64,000 bases of DNA from assembly GCA_964006375.1 (NCBI GenBank), contig OZ023267.1, positions 80,671,682 through 80,735,681 on the forward strand. Direction: 5' to 3'. Shown here one piece after another: positions 53,508-64,000 of this stretch (position 1 is the first letter of the stretch; each line of letters opens with the position of its first letter). Position numbers and translations under genes: made by a program. The DNA comes from Tillus elongatus (lineage: Eukaryota > Arthropoda > Insecta > Coleoptera > Cleridae). The notes below the pieces were generated by a model, which saw nothing but the letters and a program-made list of their open reading frames with translations, searched no databases and had not been told where the DNA came from.

Positions 53508-53834
53508 CTAAATATTTCTAATGGTTTCTACATCATAATAACTTTTATATTGATCTTGAGCTTCTCCAGGTAAATATTTGAAAAATGGTTTGCTTAAATG
53601 CGTACCTGGACGGTATCGAATGAGCGCTAGAGCGAAGAACTGTGTGGAGCAGTATCCAGCTAAATATATATCACATAATTCAACTATATGACCACTCTCA
53701 TAGTCTTCACCTTCAGAATCACGTTCATCTGTAAAAGCCTCGTTTTGTATTTCCAACACCAACTGTTTTAATTCACACACTTCATCGTCTATTCTATTTT
53801 TACGTCCATACCACTGCTCGTAGTTATACGCCAT
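53508..53834 (-). CDS. Unknown small protein of the right-end gene, 108 aa
   Basis: The start MAYNYEQWYGRK is preferred over a Met three codons upstream. The N-terminal half is acidic (DERDSEGEDYESG); the C-terminal half (YLAGYCSTQFFALALIRYR) is partly hydrophobic. No family is recognised. It is the rightmost P2 gene, points inward, and uses the promoter module shared with the left-end gene. Confidence 0.6.
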   Translation of the reverse strand: MAYNYEQWYGRKNRIDDEVCELKQLVLEIQNEAFTDERDSEGEDYESGHIVELCDIYLAGYCSTQFFALALIRYRPGTHLSKPFFKYLPGEAQDQYKSYYDVETIRNI

Positions 53835-53853
53835 AGTTAACAAATAAATATTT

Positions 53854-53877
53854 GTTTGAAATTCTCAACCTTTTATA
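53854..53877 (-). promoter_or_regulatory. Core promoter of the right-end gene
   Basis: On the minus strand: TATAAAAGG followed by TTGAGAATTTCAAAC, 20 nt before the ATG at 53834. It is the same module as 37132-37154. Confidence 0.65.
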
Positions 53878-54275
53878 CAAAAAATTTTGGAGTTTTATCT
53901 ATTTCATATGACTTTAAGGTCATTCAACGGAAATAAAACCACAAACAGGAAATATGAACTGCTCACAAGGTTATTTCAACAGCTGCAAGGAAAATATGTT
54001 GGCTAACAAGGTTAATTTCGGGAAATGCTAAATATAGTCATAGTTGGAAGCGATATCGCGGCTACCACTAGATGTATTGTTGCCAGCTCTACTTTCAACA
54101 GATTCTTTAAATCAAACCGATTCCAATAAGACTTAAGAATATAAATTTTTTATTGTACACATGTACATATGTTAAATTTGGATTCTGCTTACCTAGACGA
54201 GTGATATGACACCAAACACGTAGGACTTTAACCAACAAATAAAAAATTGCTTGTACGCTTGCGCTAGCCGCCATG
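53878..54275. repeat. P2 right subterminal region
   Basis: 54195-54275 holds complements of GTTTGG, ACGTAGGAC-type and GCTAGC words of the left inner terminal repeat (36955-37040). The remainder to 53878 is non-coding. Confidence 0.55.
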
Positions 54276-54534
54276 TTTAAATGGCGGTTCCTCGTTTGCC
54301 TAATACAGGTTAGTTGGCTTTTGAATTTGATTACGTCATCTCAGGTTAGTTCGCTACTTGTTCGGGTTAAATACGAAGTCAGGTGGTGGAGGTGCTCGGG
54401 TCTGGTCAGTGGCTCCGCCACCTTGTGCTCGGGTTAGGTCGGGGGCCGTCGGGTCCGGGTCAGTGGCTCCATCACCTCCACCACCGGTGGTGTGTGGTGG
54501 GTGGTGGTTCCAGAACCCCTCTTCTATACCTACT
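54276..54534 (-). repeat. P2 right terminal inverted repeat (259 bp)
   Basis: Reverse complement of 35380-35638. It ends ...CTATACCTACT and is followed by the duplicated hexamer AATAGG at 54535-54540. Confidence 0.9.
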
Positions 54535-54740
54535 AATAGGCACGATAACTTTCGAATGAATTGACAAATCGTCTTCAAATTTGGTATACAGTTAGAACCT
54601 GACAAACGAATGATTGGGATTGTTTTTGAGAGTTTTTTAAACTCGAGTTGTATAACGTTTCAGGTTTTGCTTATTAGAAAACTGTCAATTTCATTACTCA
54701 TCTGGTATTCTATGATGAAATTGAGGTAGGTGTTGAATGT
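54535..54740 (+). repeat. R2 repeat, part right of P2, with target duplication
   Basis: AATAGGCACGATAACTTTCG continues the R2 copy cut at 35379; compare the complement of 20190-20250. CTTATTAGAAAAC...CATCTGGTATTCTATGATG (54669-54718) parallels the complement of the start of the 20.4-kb copy, suggesting that R2 units can be head-to-tail. Confidence 0.65.
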
Positions 54741-55571
54741 GAATATCAAGTAAAATATGAGCATACAAAATCAAACCTAAAACTCAAACAAGTGACAGTG
54801 ATGAAATAATTTGTTTTAATAATAAATTCATTTATACAAAACATAATAATAATAATAATAATAACACAGTAGGCAAATAGTATATGAATAAACATAAGAA
54901 CATAATAAGTAAATAAAAAGTGTTTATTTAAGTAAAAGCTTTAAAATAAAACTAACCGTTTTTAATGAGAACAAAAGATTAAAAATATAATTATTCTTCT
55001 CACATAATTAATTTTCCGGTAAGTATTGTAAACGAAAGTTTTTACACGAACCCAGTTTTTAGTTTGAAATATAGAGGGGTATTTTTATTAGTTCCGGGCC
55101 TTCGTCTTTTTTTTGTAACCTTTTGAAGCGATACAAGTAAACAGTAAATATAAATAAACTCTAATATTTTGCAGTCTATTTTAAGCCGAGATTTTTACCG
55201 GTTCCAGACAAATAATAGGGTCTGAAATAGAAAAACTAACAAGGCCAAGGGCAGGATCTCTTAGTAGTAAGCAAAAACCTACTATGTAGATTTGTCAACA
55301 TTGTTGGTGCCGTATACGTATGATACGTGTACCGGAGCAAACACAAAAGGTGTTGTTTTCAACGATTTATATATGGCGGCGTGTTACATTTAAAAATGTG
55401 TCCAAAAAAGGTATAAAGTAAATCTAATTAATCCTTACCCCTCGCATGTTGCCTTTAAAGATACTTATTGTTACAAGCTTAATCTGCAAAATAAACATAA
55501 AAACCTAATGATATATCATGGAGGCCTGGGTGCCTTTTCGGTGGGTGGAGGTGACAAAGATAGCTGTGCAC
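54741..55571. other. Non-coding DNA
   Basis: Contains (ATA)n near 54845-54863 and otherwise no recognisable feature. Confidence 0.4.
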
Positions 55572-56003
<432 letters not shown>

Positions 56004-56023
56004 TGGCGCTGGGAACAGGATTC
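56004..56023 (+). promoter_or_regulatory. Primer-binding site
   Basis: TGGCGCTGGGAACAGGATTC directly abuts the end of the 5' LTR, as in gypsy-group elements, whose sites begin TGGCGC. Confidence 0.65.
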
Positions 56024-57034
56024 AGTAACGACGTTTTGGCAACCAAAGAAGTTCACAAAACCGTCGGTCGTTTTTGAGCGTTTGTGCTGGATCAAAGAAC
56101 CAAATCCACGAAGAAAGGGCGTTGGAAGAAAAGCCACAGATTACCAACAAAGAAGTTTCCCTTTTGTAAGTTGATCGATTTCTTTCATTTTCAATGCAAT
56201 TGTGTCTTTTATGTATTTGCAAATTTAATTTTTCGCAAATACAAATTATTTTAGTAGTATTCACAAAGTTTTTCTTTGGCAATACTTATATTTACGGCAT
56301 TAAACAAATCCTTTTTTCGTAAATGACACGTAATTAATTATTAATAATATCGCAAAGCTATTTTCTTTCATGGTACTTATAATTAATATCTATTTAATAG
56401 CATTCACAAAATTTTCCTTTAATTTACTTAATACCAGCCTTATTTTTCGTAAATAAAAAACGAATAATTATTGATATTACAAGGTACTTTTTCATAGTAC
56501 ATGTTATAAAGAGAAACATTATTATTGTATTTTCAAATTCAATTTTTCAAAAATACACGAAATAATCAAGCAGAATTATTTTAATACCTTTTGAACACTT
56601 ATTGTAAAAGAAACTGCCACAAGTAATATAATATTACAAGATAATTATTTAGCAGTTTATAGTGGAAGTTAAAAACACTACGTGAAACAATTACTGCTTC
56701 ATCTAACGGATATCTCTCTGAATGCACGCAAAGTGCTGATTAATTGAATCAGTAATATACAGTGATATACGATTTCACTAAGAACTCGTATATTTATTCA
56801 CTATAATTAAAAACTCTTTACATAAACATTTCATGCAGTTATAATAATTTTGCAACGCATTAATTATATTTTAGTTATAAATTATTGATTACCTTTAGAG
56901 TTAAGCATTTATTTTAAGGGCTGATTATTATTCTATTAATTGCAAATTTTATCTATTTATTACAAAAAAATACCCTTATTACCCTGCAATTAAAATTCAA
57001 AAGGAAATCTTCTTTATATCTATTAATACATTAC
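56024..57034 (+). other. Untranslated leader of the errantivirus-like element
   Basis: About 1 kb, AT-rich, with no meaningful frame. Confidence 0.5.
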
Positions 57035-58300
57035 ATGAGTTTTCGTGAAAGGTCTCCTATAAGATTTTCGCGAATTCCAGAAACAATGTTGTCAAACTTA
57101 ACCCCAGATTCACTCATTTTCAATTCATCAGAAACCCCTAATTTCCAAAACATGTCAGAGGCATCAATTACCCAAATCTGCCAAGCTTCAGCCATTATCC
57201 CCGAATACAATGGTGGACAAAAACAATTAGCATATTTTCTGAATCAATGCCGCATTTATATCCTATGTTACAAAAGACAAGGCGACACACCTGACGACTC
57301 GCATTGTAACAGAATGATCATTGAATTCATCAAAGCCAAAATCACAGGTGAAGCCCGAGATATACTTATGAAACCAGACGACATTTCTTGGCAAAATATT
57401 TAAAATGCCCTTAAGGCCCAATAGACAGACCCTAGATCCGAAGACCTTTTAATGACATATTTACGGACTAGCTACGTGCGTAAAACTCAGAACGCTACTG
57501 ACTTTTACAATGTTATACAAGACAAATTTAAAATGTTAAACAAACACATTTCCCTACAAGCCCTAGGCGACATTATAAAAGCCTACAAAAAACAACAATA
57601 CGAAACGGCAGCTGTTACTTCTTTTAAAATAGGAATAGCCGAACCATATCACAACCACTTACGTTTATTAAACATCCCAAATTTAGAAACGCTGCCCGAA
57701 TGCCATCGCATTGATAAATAAATAAATAAATTTTCTAAAAGTCATAAAGGACAAAGATGAATCTCAATTCCGTCAAAACGACAAATATTCTCAGCCACAA
57801 AAACCACACATAACTAATAGGCTTCTACCCCAATTTCCGGAAAACACCTCAACAAAATCATAACCATCAGCCCAATTTCCAGAGAATACCCCAACAAAAT
57901 CAGAACATACAACCAATGTTTCGACAACCCTTTCCCAGCCGACCTATCTCGAACTTAAGACCAATTCCGCAACAAAGGAATTACCCCACTAATTCACAAG
58001 TCTTCGGAAGAATAATTAATCAGGCAACCCCTATGTCAATTTTTACTAATTTAACAAATAATCGCCCTTGTACAAATCCCCCCATTCCTCAAGTAAATAA
58101 CAACCAAACTTGTCAAGAGCAGGAACAAGAGCCTGTCTATTTATACCAGGACGATAATGAATATTAACCTGATGACTTCTATAACGAGGAATTCGATGAA
58201 CCAGAGGAACCGTATAGTAAAAACCAGGATTTTCACGATACAGCCTCTATAAAATTTGACTTAAACAGTATTGCCATGCAACCAAACTACCCTTCTTCTG
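57035..58300 (+). pseudogene. gag: Gag of the errantivirus-like element, broken
   Basis: 57035-57403 (IPEYNGGQKQLAYFLNQC, then RMIIEFIKAKITGEARDIL) is the capsid part typical of gypsy-group Gag. A stop at 57401, further stops near 57721 and a frameshift divide it. The C-terminal part (57916-58167) is Gln/Asn/Pro-rich with an acidic end. No zinc knuckle is seen, as usual for this group. Confidence 0.75.
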
Positions 58301-58315
58301 TCTCCCCTCTTTAGG

Positions 58316-58650
58316 CCTTCAAATACTCATTGACAGTGGTGCGCCTGGTGCATCATAAATCCAGGTCCGGCTTACGAATTTTTCAGCGAATATCTCTATC
58401 AAAAACCCTTCGCCATGAAATCCGTTGGCAAAATTTCCAGAGGTATTGATAACAATCAGTTCCCTATATTACATGAATATGGCATTAAGTTCCCCTTCGA
58501 TTTTCATGTCATGCAATGGCATGATCGTTTTGACTCTTTGATTGGTTCAGCTCACTTCCAGAAATTGAAAGCACGCATCAACTACGAGACACAGACTATA
58601 ACGTTAGGCAAGACAGAGATCCCTTTCTATTTCGAACTTAATCCCTAAAA
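58316..58650 (+). pseudogene. Aspartic protease region of pol, broken
   Basis: LIDSGAPGAS near 58326-58356 carries the DSG active site. A stop follows, and the continuation in another frame reads FDSLIGSAHFQKLKARINYE (58530-58590), the usual sequence before the reverse transcriptase. Confidence 0.7.
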
Positions 58651-59965
58651 TTTTAAGCCCTTCAAACAAATATGTGTCACTAGTATCAAAATTCCTGTTA
58701 ACGTAGAAAATGGAAGCGTTCTGATTCCCCAACTATCCGACAATACTGTAACTGTAAAAGAAGCTATAGCTACTTCTCATTCTGGCATTTGCACAATTCC
58801 TATTACTAAAAATACACCTGACAACGTCGAAGTTTACCTCAAGGAACGAATTAAAGTCACTCCTGTACAAAACTATTACAAACTGAACGAATTAATAAAA
58901 CATAACCAACCTAACATTTTAAAACAATTAAGAGTAGAGCATCTTAATACCGAGGAAAAATCAAGATTATGTTCCTTATGCCACAAATACAAAAACATAT
59001 TTCACCACGAAAACAGTGACCCTACGTTCACCAACTGTGTTAAGCATGACATACGAACAAGAGATGATGAACCAGTACATGTCAAATCCTATCGATGTCC
59101 CTACAATCTCAAGGTAGAGATTCAAAACCAAATAAACCAGCTACTAGATAATAAAATTATCAGACCATCTATATCACTATATGCATCCCCTGTATGGATC
59201 GTGCCTAAACGCAGGGACCAATCATGAAAACGTAAATGGCGTTTAGTTATCGACTACCGAAAGCTGAACGAGAAAACCATTAAGGACAAATATCCCTTAC
59301 CTCGAATAGATGAGATACTCGATAGTCTAGGCAAGTGCATATACTTCACTATACTTGATTTGGCCCAAGGTTTTCACCAAATTAAATTAGGTGAAAGCAG
59401 CATAGAGAAAACTGCCATGAGTGTCAACAATGGGCACTATGAATGTGTGTGCATGCCCTTTAGATTGCGTAATTCTCCGAGCCCTTTCCAGCGCGTAATG
59501 GATAATGTCCTCAGGGTATTCCTCTATAAATTCCTCTATAAATGCCTTCAGACAAGCCAAATAACTTATTACAAATTTACCCATACTGACGTATCCAGAC
59601 TTTACAACAAAAAAAATGACCTAACTATTGACGCTAGTAATATCGCTATAGGAGGTGTTTTGTCACAAAACGACAAGCCCATAGCCTACTATAGTCGCAC
59701 GCTAAATTCAGCTGAAAGGAATTACTCAACAATTGAGAAGGAACTCCTTTCGATAGTTGAAAACACTAAGCACTTTAGGCCTTACCTTTTTGGAAACAAA
59801 TTTACGATCGAAACCGATCATAAACCACTTGTATGGTTGTTTTACATTAAAGAGCCAAATTCACGTTTAGTGAAATGGCGTTTGAAATTAGAAGAGTTCG
59901 ACTACGAAATTAAATATAAAAGAGGTAAAGAAAACGTAGTAGCCGATGCTTTATCTCGTGTCTAA
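58651..59965 (+). pseudogene. Reverse transcriptase / RNase H of pol, internally deleted
   Basis: The reverse transcriptase shows RLVIDYRKLNEKTI and PLPRIDEILDSLG, then LDLAQGFHQIKL (59357) and RNSPSPFQRVMDNVL. The segment that should contain the YxDD catalytic motif is missing: after VMDNVLR the frame passes into RNase H (LTIDASNIAIGGVLSQ, IETDHKPLVWL). A TGA interrupts the frame at 59225. It is inactive. Confidence 0.85.
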
Positions 59966-61300
59966 ATCAACGCAGTTGAGGACGACGATGATCTAGCATC
60001 AATTTTCAGTAATCTGGATCCATCAGAACTTAGAGTATTGAACGACGATGATCTTAGAGACCTAGGTATTAACACTCAGGAAGACGAACGACATTCTGAC
60101 TCACAAACCCAAGACACTTCTACAGAAAACCCTGTCTTTACTCTGCCCATTTCTGAAAACCCCTTAAATCACTTTAAACATCAGATAGTTATGTACTATG
60201 ACCCTCATAATGAAATAAAGACGGACAACTTATTTAAAAATAAATGCTAGAGTGTACATCCAAAGACAACACGAACTACAACAGATGACTGACTTTTTAA
60301 AATCCTACATTAATCCTAACAATAATTACGGTATATTATTCTTGGACCCACAACTCGAACATTACTTTAGAATAATAGCTTCCAATCTTTTCAATAGTTC
60401 GGTTAAAATAATAAAATACACAAAACGATCACAAGACGTAACAAAAACTACTGAACAAAAAAGAACGATCCAAGATTATCACGAACAAAACCATAACGGC
60501 ATTAACGAGACGTACGCACAACTAAAAACAAATTTTTATTGGCTTAACATGAAATTTCAAATTAACGACTTTATTAATAAATGCGACGTATGCCTTCAGG
60601 CAAAATATGATCGTAACCCTTACAAACCCCCGTTTCAAGGACCACTGATTGCTTCTAGACCATTCGAAGTTATACACCTCGACGTATTCAGCTTTGATAG
60701 CTGCAAATTCTTAACGATTGTCGACCTGTTTAGTAAATATGCCCAAGCATATTACATCATCGATACTACGGCGCTGACCATAGTTAACAAACTACGTCAT
60801 TTCTTCTCTCACCATAACTACCCTTCTAAAATGGTCACGGATCCTGGCCGCGACTTCGAAAATGCTGTACTCAAAGAGTTCTGTTCCATATTTAAAATCA
60901 ATTTACACATTACTACCCCTCAAAATCCAAATTCTAATTCTCCCGTAGAACATTATTAGAAAAAATACGTGCACTAAAAATTCAAAATCCAAAGGTAGTC
61001 CCCAATCGCTCATGATCACCGCCGTATTGATCTACAACCAATCAATACATTCTTCGACAGGTCACTCTACTTTCAAACTACTCTACGGTCCTTATGATGA
61101 TATACCACCGATCGATCCCCATCAAACAGTTTTCGAGGAATATAACAATAGACGCTTAAAAGAAATACTTCCATTTTACCAGTCTATGAAAATCAAAAGC
61201 AAAAAGCAACAGAGGGTCTCGAGAAAATCAACGAAACTCGAGAGCAAAACATCTAAATTAATGAAGAAAACGTTGCAGTAAGAGTACCACCAATCCGAAA
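59966..61300 (+). pseudogene. Integrase region of pol, broken
   Basis: The HHCC zinc region (about 60480-60600, ending CDVCLQAKYDR), first Asp in VIHLDVFSF, second Asp in TDPGRDFENAV and Glu in SPVEHY are visible. A stop follows the Glu motif at 60957. Stops at 59963 and 60248 separate the linker. A further piece (61012-61281) encodes STGHSTFKLLYGPYD, the usual integrase C-terminal zone. Confidence 0.8.
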
Positions 61301-61560
61301 GGCAGATCCCCCTTATAAAATTGATTCCAACCCTATACAATTACATCGCAATAAAATAGTTCTTCCCTATTCGAGAAAGCAAACGGCTCCTTTAAATAAA
61401 ACCAAAAGAACTAAAAAGAAATTTCCTTCTTTACAGCCTGCTGTGCCTATGTCTGAGGACAACCCTAGTTCTTCAACTTCAACCCATCCAAACTAACGGC
61501 TATTTCAAAGACTATGTCGGAATCGTCAAAATCCTAAATCACTGCCATAGATTTTACTTT
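61301..61560 (+). other. Pol/env junction
   Basis: Short broken frames with Lys/Pro-rich text; probably the end of pol and the start of env. Confidence 0.35.
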
Positions 61561-62868
61561 CATTTTAATCTCGCCCTTATAGATGAAAACTATAATTAAT
61601 TATTATACAATGCTCATTAGATTAGCGAAATTAAGTCAAATTTCATCAACAAATATTATACACGATTTTTAAACAGTCAACTAAGATTCATAAGAAATGA
61701 ATTACAAAAGCTAACGCACACTAGATACAAACGAGGTCTCAGATGGCGCGGGATCAGTAATAAGAATGAGCACTGAAAATTTAGACCAGGAGGATCTAAA
61801 AGATATCAATAAAAACGTAGAATTGTTGTATGCGAATCAAGACGAGATAATGGTTCGATTAGATAGTCTAAACATAACAACATAATGCCTCAAAGATTCG
61901 AAAAAGAACAAGAGTCGATTAACAAAAATTTAGACTCATTAAAAATCACCCCAGAGAGCATTAAGTTCAAAATTACTAGAGAATGTAAACGTATTACAAA
62001 GAACAATTTCGCTTAGTTTTAATCACTTAACCAACGTAGAAATATTTACTGGCGAGGACCTAAAGGTCATTAGAGAACATCTTAAACTCATTTATAATAA
62101 CGATGAATTGATTAGTTTTGGCCAAAATCACATTTTCAAAATTTTAAAATTTACCAAATTTAATGTTTTATCTGTAAAAGATACAATTGTTTGCCTCCTG
62201 AAAGTTCCTATCCTACATCCCACATCAGGAGCATACTTTCGAATCATTCCAACACCTCAAACCAATAGAGTCCTTGTACCACCTGCTTCCTTCTATTTGG
62301 AAACACCTAAGAAAAAATCTGTGGACAGCAGAACAATGCCCTTCTGTCGAGGAAGCCATAATATGTACTGATCAACCCCAAGAAGAAATATGCCTCTTTG
62401 CCACCACAATCAATTATTACACAGCATCCGTTCAACTCCGAAACGGAAATATCCTACTGATCACTAACCAGAAGGCCAGCATCTCAGAAGAGTGTCCGTT
62501 AAGGCTAGACAGACAAACTACCACAACCAACACCCTCGTAGCCAGTCAAGAACAATGCAAGATATCTATAAACGGAGAGACTTATGAAGAAACCAGTCCA
62601 AACATTACATGGGTACCTGACTTGATACAACCCTTACAGCCACAACCTCAACATATCATCAGATTCAATCCGATACATCTCAAAGAAGCCAGCAAATTAA
62701 AAAGTCAGATGGAGAAAAAAAAGCATCATAACGTACTGCATACTTTGGTACAATTCAACATACATAGGAATGACCACCATAATCACAGTCATCCTAATGG
62801 TCATCCTGTGTTACATCTCCATACATAAGTTTAAGAAGAAGGCCATGCTACACCAATCAAAAACCGAT
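61561..62868 (+). pseudogene. env: Envelope (F-protein-like) gene remnant
   Basis: Several overlapping frames with stops and shifts. It is recognised by position, by a Cys-containing ectodomain piece (62274-62740) and by a C-terminal hydrophobic span of about 18 residues (62776-62829: ITVILMVILCYISI) with a Lys-rich tail, as in insect errantivirus envelope proteins related to baculovirus F. No intact entry machinery is encoded. The broken state is described here and not repaired. Confidence 0.6.
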
Positions 62869-62913
62869 GTGCAGCAGAAGAATTTACCGAAAAGAACGAG
62901 AACGTCTTTCACA

Positions 62914-62926
62914 TTAGGGATGGAGG
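62914..62926 (+). promoter_or_regulatory. Polypurine tract
   Basis: AGGGATGGAGG immediately before the 3' LTR start. Confidence 0.5.

Positions 62927-64000
<1,074 letters not shown>

Larger units (their letters stand above)
35380..54534. mobile_element. P2: near-complete Polinton/Maverick, 19,155 bp
   Basis: It has inverted termini AGTAGGTATAGAAGAGG...CCTCTTCTATACCTACT and a 6-bp target duplication AATAGG. Polintons typically begin with AG, duplicate 6 bp and are 15-20 kb. It encodes polymerase B, an rve integrase with chromodomain, an FtsK/HerA-type packaging ATPase, an adenain-like protease, penton-like and double-jelly-roll capsid proteins, a PLA2/pX protein and several unknown proteins. 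Most frames are open over full length, so the copy is young. The left terminal repeat has been split by a 1.26-kb insertion and the polymerase gene carries one in-frame TGA. Confidence 0.95.

Noticed and set aside
54741..55571. A host gene between P2 and the errantivirus-like element
   Set aside because: No frame, exon-like block or motif was found.

Overview
The window is eukaryotic and almost certainly from an insect or another arthropod. It is AT-rich, carries GT-AG introns, non-LTR and LTR retrotransposons, mariner-type transposase remnants and many long (TA)n microsatellites. I see no host housekeeping gene, rRNA, tRNA or CRISPR array. Nearly everything recognisable is a mobile element, often one inside another. 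The species cannot be named from the sequence.

Layout. 1-3.4 kb: decayed DNA with a mariner-type transposase scrap and a LINE scrap. 3.42-10.07 kb: an LTR retrotransposon on the minus strand with two apparently identical 1.74-kb LTRs, one gag-like gene and no pol. 10-20 kb: a dispersed repeat family (called R1 here) built around (TA)n tracts, one copy split by an 866-bp foldback element. 20.1-21.2 kb: a repeat called R2 and a small inverted-repeat transposon. 21.4-22.4 kb: a broken DDE transposase. 22.4-31.9 kb: a decayed, rearranged Polinton/Maverick (P1). 31.9-35.1 kb: two LINE remnants, one split by a SINE-like insertion. 35.38-54.53 kb: an almost intact Polinton/Maverick (P2). 55.7-63.15 kb: a decayed errantivirus-like (gypsy) element with gag, pol and env remnants. 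63.25-64 kb: a second long DDE transposase remnant.

P2 is the centrepiece: 19,155 bp, 259-bp terminal inverted repeats beginning AGTAGG, and a 6-bp target duplication AATAGG. Genes from the left are an unknown 308-aa protein, a zinc-finger/DNA polymerase B protein with three introns, a chromodomain integrase, two fibre-like coiled-coil proteins, a recurrent Polinton protein (probably DUF8207), the packaging ATPase, a phospholipase A2/pX-like minor capsid protein, an adenain-like protease, a penton-like protein, a small conserved ORF, the double-jelly-roll major capsid protein, a Cys/His protein, and four leftward genes (a stand-alone copy of the polymerase N-terminal region, a membrane protein and two unknowns). 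This is the gene set of a virus-like transposon that could replicate its own DNA, integrate and build a capsid. The one clear lesion I found in its polymerase is an in-frame TGA.

The most interesting signal is at the junction of the PLA2/pX gene and the protease. The protease reading frame continues upstream of its first ATG without any start codon and meets a canonical slippery heptamer A_AAA_AAC lying in the zero frame one codon before the stop of the upstream gene. Ten nucleotides on there is an 11-bp perfect stem-loop. The heptamer, the upstream protease codons and a pairable stem (with G-U pairs) are all retained in the diverged P1 copy. This suggests the protease is made as a -1 frameshift fusion to the capsid-interior protein. 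Other notable features are a 26-bp inverted repeat bracketing the morphogenesis block that lies in opposite orientation in P1, a promoter module shared by the two outermost P2 genes, and a KilA-N gene in P1 where P2 has polymerase B.
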